The notes beneath the pieces were generated by a model, which was given only the letters and a program-made list of their open reading frames with translations, did no database searches and was not told the DNA's origin. A program made the translations under genes and the position numbers. 64,000 bases of DNA, taken from contig CM031620.1 in assembly GCA_018398815.1 (NCBI GenBank), positions 67,296,698 through 67,360,697 on the forward strand, in the 5' to 3' direction. Within the stretch, counting starts at the first letter, position 1. Each line of letters begins with the position of its first letter. The DNA is from Conus ventricosus (Eukaryota; Mollusca; Gastropoda; Neogastropoda; Conidae). This document shows positions 35,700 through 44,815 of this stretch, piece after piece.

Positions 35700-36018
35700 A
35701 TATGCAGAATATTCTAGAAAAGAATAATCAAGTATGTTCCAGGATATTCTTTAGATAACATATAAAAGAATGAGAGCTGTGCGACTGAGAGAGAGTGAGA
35801 GAAATGAGTTTTTTAAGAGTTCTAATCATTGTCGAGCATAAAAGTGTTCGAGTCTTCACTGAGTTTGAGTCTAGTCGATGAAAAGCTGCCATTGGTAGAA
35901 TATTGCCTGCTGCATGTACGATTGAGTTCCTGTACGACTTGCTGAACCTGAAGGTCAGTGGATTGTTTTTTGTTCCTGTATTCTTCAAGGTTTGTAAATA
36001 AAAGGATCCTCTTCGTTA
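35700..36018 (+). promoter_or_regulatory. LTR-like or promoter-like segment (TATA box to poly(A) signal)
   Basis: A TATA-type motif (cataTAAAAGaatgagag) at about 35759 is followed by 240 bp ending in a polyadenylation signal (gtaaataaaagg) at about 35997. This is the layout of an LTR U3/R, a short gene end, or chance. It abuts the 5'-truncated LINE. No clear tgt...aca ends or target duplications were found. Confidence 0.3.
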
Positions 36019-36019
36019 T

Positions 36020-38440
36020 ATACTGCCTGGCGTGTTTTGTTGTGAACCAGGGAAAGATCATTCGGATCCTAACAACCATCGTCCTATAGCTCTCACTAGT
36101 TGCTTATGTAAACTTATGGAGAGAATGGTATATTCTCGATTGTTATGGCAGTTAGAATGTCTGGGGTCCTTAGATGTTTCCCAGTGTGGTTTTCGGAACA
36201 ACCGCAGTACTACTGATCACCTGGTTCGATATGAGTCTTTTATCAGGAATGCTTTGATTAATGGAGAACATGTAGTTTCTATTCTTTTTGATTTAGAAAA
36301 AGCTTATGACACAACATGGAGGCATGGCATTCTTCAGGACTTGAAGGCACTTGATTTCAATGGTAATTTACCAATGTTTATTGCTAATTTTTTTGTCTAA
36401 CAGGCAGTGTTAGACTTCATTCGACCTTTTCGGATCCTTTTGAGCAGGAGATGGGTGTCCCTCAGGGTAGCATCCTTTCTCCACTTCTGTTCAATCTCAA
36501 GATTAATAACATCGTTCAGTCAGTAAAATCTGGAATTGATAAGTCATTGTTTGTTGATGACTTCTCCATCTCTGCCAAGGGGAAAACTTTGGCTGCAGCT
36601 GAGCGTCAACTTCAGTTGTGTGTTAATCGTGTTCAGCAGTGGGTTACTGAAAATGGATTTAAGTTTTCAGCTACTAAGACAGAGTGTATTCATTTCCATA
36701 GGAAAAGATCTCAGGTCTTAGAACCAGCTATAAGTCTCAATGGTCAGGTAATTGAAGTTTCTAAACAAGTGAAATTTTTGGGGGTTATTTTTGATAGTAA
36801 GCTTTCTTTTTTTGCCTCACATTAAGTACATTAAACAATCTTGCCAGTCAGGTTTGAATGTTTTGAAGGTTATTAGTCACACTGATTGGGGTGCAGACAA
36901 GCGAACTTTGTTGCGATTGTATCGGGCTTTGGTGAGACCAAAGCTAGATTATGGTTGTGTGGTATATGGTTCTGCACGAAAGTCTTATCTCAAAGCTCTT
37001 GATCCAATTCATCATCAAGGACTGCGGATTGCTCTGGGTGCATTTCGCACATCTCCAAAAGAGAGTTTGTATGTTGAATCTGGTGAACCCCCTCTGGAGC
37101 TAAGGAGATTGTGTCTTTCCATGAATTATTATCTGAAACTGAGGGCTAATCCAGAAAACCCTGCCTATGATATTGTCATGAACCCGCCTTTTAGAGCCAA
37201 ATATGACTTAAAGCCAAATGAGATTCCTCCACTGGGTATTCGTATTTTGCCCCACTTCGGGGCAGCTGGCATTGACCTTGATGCTGTTGATGACGGTCCA
37301 TTACAGACTGATGTACCTCCCTGGAAAGTCGCCAATCCAGAGATTAATTTATATTTAACTCAATTTCGAAAGGTGGTCACCTCGAGTGCTGCATATTAAC
37401 AACTTTATCTTGGGTTTGTGAACTTTACAAAGATTTATCATGATTTTTACAGATGGTTCTAAAAAAAAAAAGGCGAGAGGGCTGCAGCTGCCATTGTGTG
37501 TGATAACAATTTTCAGGAGCCTACTTTGTTAGGATTGCGGGATTGGTCGTCTGTTTATACTGCTGAACTGAAGGCTTTAAATCTGGCCCTCAGTGCGGTG
37601 TCCAGGTCAGATCAGAACGATTTCCTTATTTTATCGGATTCATTGTCGGCACTGTCGGCTTTATCGACAAGAGAAGCTTCACATCCAGTTTTGGCTGATA
37701 TTCATGATCTTCATACTCGCTTGTCTCTTCGGAAAGCATATAGTTTTCTTGTGGGTCCCCAGCCACATGGGAATCTATGGTAACTCAGTGGTGACAAAGC
37801 AGCCAACCAAGCTCGCGGCGAAAGTCTTTCCAGGAGGCCTGTGCAGTTTGTTCCTCACTCAGATCTACGTCATAAATCTAGTTTGTATTGTCGTGAACTG
37901 TGGCAGAGTGAATGGTCTAATCAAATATATAATAAATTGTTTAAAATTTGCCCAGATTTAACCAATCCTTTCCCATCGGTGGTACGTAACCGTAAAGAGG
38001 AAATCGGTTTTGTCACGGTTACATATTGGGCACAGCTATATAACGCACAGTTGGATATTCAGAAGGGAAGACCCCCCCATGGTGTTTGCATGTGACAGCT
38101 TGGTCAGTGTTAATCATTTTTTGACAGAATGTGCTGATTTGATGTGTACCAGAGAGAAGTTCTTTTCCACCAGTGATTTATCAGTTCTTTTTCGTGAGAT
38201 TTCAGTAGATCTTATTTTTTCTTTTTTGAAAGAGGTAAACTTATTTTATAAATTATAGTGTTTTAATAATGTATATAGGTGTCGTTGGAGTTGAACAGAT
38301 AATTGTGTTTTTGTCCTCATAAATTTTTAGCGATGTGTTAATACTAGTGTGGGTATTTGTATCTAGAGGCTCAGCAGATATGATAGCTGAGGTCCTGATT
38401 TGGCTCTTAGTAGTCCGCTGGACCCTATAAACACTAACTA
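36020..38440 (+). pseudogene. 5'-truncated I-type LINE ORF2: reverse transcriptase, RNase H and tail
   Basis: The copy starts inside the RT domain (PGKDHSDPNNHRPIALTSC, about 36046) and continues with QCGFRNNRSTTDHL (about 36183), motif A VVSILFDLEKAYD (about 36270), GVPQGSILSPLLF (about 36453), motif C LFVDDFSI (about 36547) and VKFLGVIFDSKLS (about 36768). After the thumb region there is an RNase H domain with TDGS (about 37450), AELKALNLAL (about 37565), LILSDSLSAL (about 37628) and WVPSHMGIYGN (about 37752). RT plus RNase H and no LTRs indicate an I-superfamily LINE (I, Nimb or a relative). It would reverse-transcribe its own RNA at a nicked target. Frameshifts near 36400, 36830, 37400, an A-run at 37458-37468, 37770 and 38090 make it inactive. 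The 3' end is an untranslated region ending in aacactaacta. Confidence 0.85.
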
Positions 38441-38452
38441 ACATCTGCGTGC

Positions 38453-38534
38453 AGACTCAGATATGATAGCTGAGGTCCTGATTTGGCTCCTAGTAGTCGC
38501 TGGACCCTATAAACACTAACTAACTAACTAACTA
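38453..38534 (+). mobile_element. 82-bp truncated LINE tail with perfect 12-bp target-site duplication
   Basis: agactcagatatgatagctg through ccctataaacactaactaac repeats the 3' end of the LINE just upstream. It is bounded by acatctgcgtgc at 38441-38452 and again at 38535-38546. This is a separate, extremely 5'-truncated insertion directly behind the parent-type tail. Confidence 0.82.
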
Positions 38535-38546
38535 ACATCTGCGTGC

Positions 38547-38865
38547 GCAACAGGAAGGGGTGTTGGATGCGCGCTGCGATTTGCTCAGCAGTGGCGTCTT
38601 TTGCCAGTGGACTCTGTAGTCATGAAATAAGGGATGGTGTTCCAAGTCGGGGGGGGGGGGGGGGGGGGTCGCCTGTTTCGTTGTAGCTGGGGGGGGGGGG
38701 GGGAGCATCGGGTGAGGGCAAGAAGGTGAACCTTTACCTTCAGTGTTGTGATATGATTAAGTCCTCTGTGTAAAGCACCAACTCTGCCCTCTTTCTGATC
38801 ACCCATCGGATCGTGACGAGTAGTGAAAAAATTCAGCGTAACGCCAACGTAGTGTGGAAAGAACA
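38547..38865. other. Poly(G)-containing spacer with a dispersed-repeat fragment
   Basis: gcgtcttttgccagtggact then ctgtagtcatgaaataaggg (38593-38635) resembles 42340-42378. Two poly(G) runs of about 18 and 14 nt lie at about 38650-38703. No coding signal. Confidence 0.5.
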
Positions 38866-38960
38866 GTAATGCAACCTTGCTGTGACATTGTGCGTCATGA
38901 GTAAGAGCGTAATGCAATCTTGCTGTGACATTGTGCGTCATGAGTAAGAGTGTAACCTTA
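38866..38960 (+). repeat. ~45-bp direct duplication
   Basis: gtaatgcaaccttgctgtga then cattgtgcgtcatgagtaag occurs twice in tandem, followed by a partial third start (agtgtaacctta). Confidence 0.8.
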
Positions 38961-39200
38961 TTATGATTGTGCTTTGGGCTCCAGAACGACTGACATTTTT
39001 CCTCTCTCCTTTTTTTCACATGATAAATGCAAATATTGTAAATTTTTATTCCGTAAGATATGTTTATTTCACTGAACCCGGTACCCCTTCACAGAGATTC
39101 GTATCATTGTGTGTAAACATTCTCTAATTTTCATACGGTCAAGAGACCATTATTCCTGTAAGAGATTATCCACATTACCCTAATAAGTAAATTTCGTTTA
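38961..39200. other. AT-rich unique sequence
   Basis: Nothing recognised. Confidence 0.45.
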
Positions 39201-39212
39201 ATCCTTATCAAG

Positions 39213-39342
39213 CCTCATAAATTTTAAGCGATGTGTTAATACTAGTGTGGGTATTTGTATCTAGAGACTTAGATGTGATAGCTGAGGTCCTGATTTGGCT
39301 CCTTGTAGTCCGCTGGACCCTATAAACACTAACTAACTAGCT
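39213..39342 (+). mobile_element. 130-bp truncated LINE tail with perfect 12-bp target-site duplication
   Basis: cctcataaattttaagcgat through ccctataaacactaactaac matches the 3' untranslated end of the LINE at about 38310-38440. atccttatcaag flanks it at 39201-39212 and 39343-39354. The perfect duplication indicates target-primed reverse transcription and a fairly recent insertion. Confidence 0.85.
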
Positions 39343-39409
39343 ATCCTTATCAAGGAGAGCACACACAAAAAAATGACACATCTTGGACGGACAACTTATA
39401 CCAATACTA

Positions 39410-39785
39410 AATCTAATTGCAAAATGAGGAGACTGCAGGCGAAAATCTAAACAAATTCTAAATGTAATTAATAGCGAAACCGCCAAGAAAACATAGACAA
39501 ACGGATCACAAGACAAAAACACGACGCGTTTTGACCTCTTAGGTCTTCTTCAGGCAAGATACAAAACACTCGGGACAACGAAAATGAACGAACAATCACT
39601 TATCTTCATTCACTTCAGCGCAAGATGGGCGTTGAATCATTGATTGCTCGTTCATTTTCGTTTTCCTGAGTGTTTTTTTTTTTTTTTTTTTATCTTGCCT
39701 GATTCTTCGTCGTGTTTTGTCTTGTGATTCGTTTGTCTACGTTTTCTTGGCGGTTCGCTATTAGTTACATTTAGAATATACCAAT
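39410..39785. mobile_element. Penelope-like / foldback repeat with hammerhead-like core (copy 1)
   Basis: The left arm (about 39410-39560, - orientation) contains aatgtaattaatagcg, aaccgcc and a - strand ctgaagaagacctaagaggt core. The right arm (about 39640-39785, + orientation) repeats the same sequence inverted, with the core partly replaced by a 20-nt T run. The arms flank about 60 bp with gaatgaagataagtgatt. The same family occurs at 57325-57610. Inverted long-repeat arrangement and a CTGAAGA-stem-GAAAC motif are features reported for Penelope-like elements, whose repeats carry hammerhead ribozymes. Identification is inference, since no RT/GIY-YIG gene is present. Confidence 0.55.
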
Positions 39786-40215
39786 ACTTCAAAAGCTGGT
39801 CTAAGTTGATAACAATGTTTTTGCATTCCCAGTTTACAGGTATGTTACTCCACCTCATCAAGACGGCCAACACACTCTGTACCACAAATTTGGCGACCGG
39901 AAATGAATTTCACACACACCGTCGTGACAGCTCTGTCCAAGGTTCCTGTATCCTATGTTCGAACAAAACGGCACAGACTGAAGACAGCGCTGGCCTCGCA
40001 ATGTGAACGAAAATTAAAAGAAACGGAGGGAGATAGGGGTGGAGGGAAAGAATTTGCCTTAACCCTCACCCTACTTCCTCTCCTCCCACTACCCGTCTCT
40101 CCTTTCCTCCAAAATCCCTAGTCGCGAACGCATGGACGTTTCCATTCGCGGAGATTGCGATCGTCGTATAAAGAAGGCTGGCTACGCAAGTGAGTCGAAA
40201 AGTTGCTTGCTTGAA

Positions 40216-40246
<31 letters not shown>

Positions 40247-40900
40247 AACATTTCTACACACTGCGTGGCGTTGACTGCATTTCTGAACAACAATATAAAA
40301 AAGGAGACACGATATGTGAAGGTCAACTACATCTTGTAAGGAGCGTTGAAACACACTCGAGACGGTTTCGATTCTCCGATCTTGCTACAGCAGCCATAGA
40401 AAGGTAAAAATGCCTCCTCTGTGAAACCTGACACTGTTCCACGCGGAACAGGGCAAAACAATGCTGGCTAGTAAGCTGATCTCTCCTCTCTGAGATGAGA
40501 TGACATCTAGATTTCGATGGCCATGCTAAGTCCCATGACTAAGATGATTCAGTGTCTCAAGGACGAACATGCTTACCAGCAGCGGTCAAAGGGTGAACGA
40601 CACACACTTCGGGTACAAGGTGACGAGGGGTGACGCAGACTGTGCCTACCAACCAGAAGACGTACGTTGATATATAGCAAACTGGGAAGAAAAAAACTAC
40701 AGTTTGTCACGGACTGTCTGTCTGGATGAATGACTACTCGTGGGGTATAACGCAATTTGATGAGCAAAGGGAGAGAACAGAAACAGAACTCTCACTGTGC
40801 ACTTTCACTCAACAGACCGCAAGTCCCAATTCAAACATTGAAGGCACAATTTCCACGTACGACGTGAATTAATGACCCTTTCTGACAAACCTCTCACTTA
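39786..40900. other. Unresolved sequence
   Basis: A GT microsatellite lies at about 40217-40243 inside a 91-codon open frame (40132-40407) with no recognised product. Several short open frames occur on both strands. No motif convinced me. Confidence 0.4.
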
Positions 40901-40954
40901 CGCACAACCAGGAGAATGACCTGGAAAGAGTTACCACCAGGCAGACTCAAAAGA

Positions 40955-42151
40955 CTAAATAACGCGGAGGATGTTACATCTATCAAAACTCCCAAACTGT
41001 TGAAGACGTTGTTTCTGTGCTCTTGTTCTGGCTTGGATCTCTCTCTGTTTGGTCTCTCGTCTCTCTTTTATCTTCTTGATGGTTTCTTCCGAGATCCATG
41101 GTTTGTGCTGTCGTTTCCTGTATCCTAGCACTTCTTGACTGGTTTCATCGAAGGCACTCCTCACTCGCTCCCGTTTCTTTTCCAGCGAGCCATCCTCCAG
41201 ATCTGCGAGGGCCTGGAATCTGTTGTTCAGGGTGATGGCAAACTCCCTCTTCTTTTCTTCTGTCTTCAGCTTTGTGGTGTCAAAGCGTGGGTGCCTCTGT
41301 TGACCTGTATCTTTGCTCCTGGCAATCTTGATCTTCAGCTTGCCAACCAGAAGTATGTGATTTGATCCAACGTCTGCTCCCCTGCATGCTTTCACGTCTT
41401 GTAGGGCCCGTCTCCATCTCCTTGAGATCGTGAAGTGGTCTATTTGGTTTTCAGTGCTCAGGTCTGGTGATCTCCATGTCACTTTGTTTATCCTGCGGTG
41501 TGGGAAAACTGTTCCTCCGATGATGAGGTCATTCATCTCACAGAAGTTCGTAAAAAGTTCTCCGTTTTCGTTGATTGTACCCACTCCTGTTCCCATCACG
41601 TGTTCTCTGCCACTATTGTCACTGCCAACTTTGGCATTCATATCTCCCATCACTATGATGACATCTCTTCTGGGCAACTTATCCAGTAGAGCTTGTAGTT
41701 GTTGCTAAAATTCTTCTTTGGTGTCTTCATCAGCCACGTTGGTTGGGGCGTAGCACTGTACTATGCTGACCTTCTGAAACTTGGAGAAGAATCTAGCTGT
41801 CAGTATTCGTTCGTTGACCGGTTCCCATTCCATCAGCCTCTTGCTTGCTTTCTTGGTCAACATGAGTCCAACTCCATTTCTGTGCACACACCCCTCATCC
41901 GGCGGTCCTGAATACAGCAGTTGGTGGCCCGATGCTAAGGTGACTTTCCCTGATGACGTCCATCTCACCTCACTCAGTCCTAGTATCTCCAGCCTGTAAT
42001 TGTCCATCTCTCTAGCCACCTGAGCCGCTCTTCCAGTTTCGTACATTGTTCGTATATTCCATACTCCAATCCGTGAGGCGGTCTTGGAGGAGAGAAGTTT
42101 CATCAGCGGGTCAGCTTCTTCTTGACAGAAGGTTTGCCTGGTCCGCTTCAT
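40955..42151 (-). pseudogene. RTE-like LINE ORF2 N-terminal half: apurinic-type endonuclease, RT missing
   Basis: This endonuclease would nick target DNA to prime LINE insertion. Starting near 42151 the frame reads RIGVWNIRTMYETGRAAQV, then ILGLSEVRW, GVGLMLTKKA and VQCYAPTN. After a single in-frame stop at about 41705 it continues unbroken for 240 codons: VIIVMGDMNAKVGSDNSG, NQIDHFTISRRWR and DVKACRGADVGSNHILL. These are hallmarks of the RTE clade (copies are often annotated as craniofacial development protein 2-like). In the last motif the catalytic-type S-D-H reads S-N-H, so activity is doubtful. The frame ends near 40955 in a K/R/E/Q-rich linker, exactly where RT should begin. LINE copies normally lose their 5' end, so this loss of the 3' part implies a later deletion. 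Confidence 0.82.
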
Positions 42152-42159
42152 ATAGACTC

Positions 42160-42510
42160 ACTGACTGCAGGGTAAGTCCTGTTGACGGCGGGAAAGACAG
42201 TGACCTGGGATTCTCTCCAGATAGCACATAAGACCTCATGGTAAAAGCTTGGCCGTGTCTAGAGTTGTATTGTCTTCATCTGTCAACGGAAGAGCAACGA
42301 GTGAGGTTGCAGGATGCACACGGCAGTTCTTTAAAGATGGCGTTTTTTCGCCGGTGGGCTCTGCAATCATGAAACATGGGCTAATACACCCAAGGGAACG
42401 CTCCCATGGAGGTTCTGCTGTGTCACATCCAGTGACCATTACACAACGGCATTTGCCAAGGAGCAATTATGTCCCTTGACCTGTGCACAAAGCGCAGGCT
42501 TCCAAGGTTG
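42160..42510 (+). repeat. Dispersed repeat related to 33200-33530
   Basis: aagtcctgttgacggcggga, gccggtgggctctgcaatca, tgccaaggagcaattatgtc and gcgcaggcttccaaggttgg all have relatives at 33.2-33.5 kb or 38.6 kb. No protein is recognised. It adjoins the 5' end of the RTE-like fragment. Confidence 0.6.
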
Positions 42511-43020
42511 GTGCAAGATTGCTCCCAGCTGGTTTGTTTGGCAGTTGAGGACAAAATTTCTCTGGGTCACATCCGCATCTGTATACTTTCTTCTTTTGAA
42601 AATTAGGGGGAAAAACATTACAGTGCGGAATTTTGAATTTTTCCAAAGAATACTTATAGGTAATTCTGCACACAGCAACACTGACCTTGACCCGCCTGAC
42701 CGCTTAAAGGCGACAACTAGAGAGTATGTGTGCCTGCCCCCCTGCAGCTCACACGCAACTGTACTACAGCTGAGGGTCGCCAATCGGGCTGTGTCCCAGT
42801 GTTAACCCTATTCATGGGTCAAAAGGGACACGCCCCTTTCGGTATGACTTATGGAAGAAACCAACAATAACAAATCCAAAAAGGGAAGACAACCGTTGCC
42901 TGACACCGTACATGATTAGATACAAGAGATTTCCTCTCAGAGGCCTACTTGGTAAAGTAAGCATCTACTGAGTGTGCAATGAAGATATAGACTGAACAAA
43001 AAGCTGAAATAGCTCGCTCA
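42511..43020. other. Unresolved sequence
   Basis: A 109-codon + frame at 42476-42805 and an opposite frame of similar size are both unrecognised. Nothing firm is seen. Confidence 0.4.

Positions 43021-43022
<2 letters not shown>

Positions 43023-43078
<56 letters not shown>
43023..43078 (+). repeat. (CT)n microsatellite arising inside a LINE RT
   Basis: About 28 CT units. On the - strand the repeat begins immediately after codons for GLKQ, in the conserved RT motif that normally continues G-x-x-L. Confidence 0.92.
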
Positions 43079-43082
<4 letters not shown>

Positions 43083-44465
43083 TCAGACCTTGCAAGCAAG
43101 AAAAGAACTCCGAGAGACCATTCTTGCTCATTACACAGGATAGTACAGATTTATACATGGCTTGAATTATCCGCAGCATTCTCCCGTTCACGTCAGTTTT
43201 TATAATTGACAGTAAAATTTCTCTACTTACGGTGTCGTACGCTTTTCGAAAATCGATGGAAGCAACATTCATCTTTTGGCTCTTGAAGAAATGTTTTTCA
43301 ATACCAGCGTGAAGTGTAAAAATATGATCTACTGTCAAGCATTCCTTACGAAAGTTATTCTCAGCCCATACGTACAGCCTGTTATTTATGATTCTGGTGA
43401 TCACCTTACTTACAATACTCAATAATGATACCCCCCCCCCCCCCTCCCCCATAGTTATCGGGATTATTTGGGTCACCTTTTTTGTGTGACGCTACAATAA
43501 TCGCTTTAGTCCATTCATCGGGAAATAATCCATCAACGAGAAGCTTATTGAAATAAGATTTCAAACATCGTATTATTTCCGGTTCTGCGGCTTTTAACAT
43601 TTCTGCCAGAACACCATCCGGCCCTGCTGCTTTCCAACATTTTAATTGTTTAATTGCTTTTCTTATCTCCGCCTCGCTTTTTTCGCAATCAAGAATGCTG
43701 TTGTAATTTTGATCTTCCATTGACAAATCCGTATTATCAACGTTTTCGGTATATCTGCGTTAGATATATTTTCAAAGTGTAAGACCTATTCATCATTACT
43801 GATGTTATCAGTGACTGTTGTATTTCTCCTGTGCTTCTTAATTTCTTTCCAGAACTCTTTTGAATCATTTGCAGAACTAATAAGTAGCGCTGTTACCGAA
43901 GCTCTTCTGTGGTCTGTTTTCTTAGTTTCAGTTATGGCCTTGTATTCTTTTCGCTTTGGGGTATATTCTTTACAATTTTCATTCGATTAAAACGTCTCAA
44001 ATACCCCCTTACCTCTTTTTTCTTCAACAAGCATTCTTTGTCGAACCATCTTGAATTCCGATCTCTTATACTGGTATCAATAACTACGGATTTTTTCATA
44101 CAGTCAGCAGCTTCCAGTCTAATGGACTCATCTGGATCCATAAGGCTTTCCGCATCTTTCATTCTCTCTCGAAATATCTGTGTTGAAAGGTTGTCTTTGA
44201 AAATATCTGCTTTGTTACCCTGCCACACAATTTGTTCCGTTTTATTTCTTTTTCTTGCCTTCAAGCTGTGCTGATCACTATCCGTTCAACATTGGCAATA
44301 CAGCTCTACAGGCACATGGTCAGATTCTATTCTGTCACCAACTATCACGCTGCCAATCATTTGAGAGAAATCAACATCAGTTATGAAACAGTCCGCAACA
44401 CTATGACAATGTTCAGATCAGTTTTCCTTCTTCGTCTCCTGTCACATAACCATTCATGATAAACA
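43079..44465 (-). pseudogene. LINE ORF2 fragment: endonuclease C-terminus and N-terminal half of RT
   Basis: Reading 3' to 5' on the given strand: DCFITDVDFSQMIGSVIVG and DRIESDHVPVELY (endonuclease C-terminal SDHxP motif, about 44380-44300), a basic linker with KARKRNKTEQIVWQG (44264) and RNSRWFDKECLLKKKEVRG, then the RT start KCWKAAGPDGVLAEMLKAAE (about 43640), WTKAIIVASHKKGDPNNPDN (about 43530), SIVSKVITRIINNRL, CLTVDHIFTLHAGIEKHF, motif A VASIDFRKAYDTVSR (about 43250), and LSCVMSKNGLSEFFSCLQGL before a CT microsatellite. A poly(C)/(G) run at about 43430-43450 replaces part of the Y-R-G-I-S-L motif. Catalytic motif C is absent because the copy ends at the microsatellite. At least two frameshifts are present. 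It could be the same family as 14970-16065. Confidence 0.8.
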
Positions 44466-44815
44466 TTCTATAGCAAATGCATAGTTCAAGGAGTTTTCTT
44501 CCAAAATTATTAATTTGAGTATTAGTGGGGGTTCTATGTCGCAGAATTAACCAGAATTGTGCACTTCGTGCAACAAGCACAATACTTTGGTATATTGTTC
44601 TTTACAGTGTTATAATTCATTTCAAATTTGAAGCCACTTCAAAATCGTTTTTTTTATTTTGAGAAATAAATTTTAAAAAAAGATGAGCCAAAATTGCAGA
44701 CGATTTTCTAGCGCGAGGTGCCTGCAGTGAATATTATCAAGCAAATGAATGTAAGCTAAAATTATTTTCTAATGATAACATGTTGGATAGTGATATATTA
44801 TGCATGAAAATGCAT
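44466..44815. other. AT-rich sequence, nothing recognised
   Basis: No coding, repeat or RNA signal was found. Confidence 0.45.
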
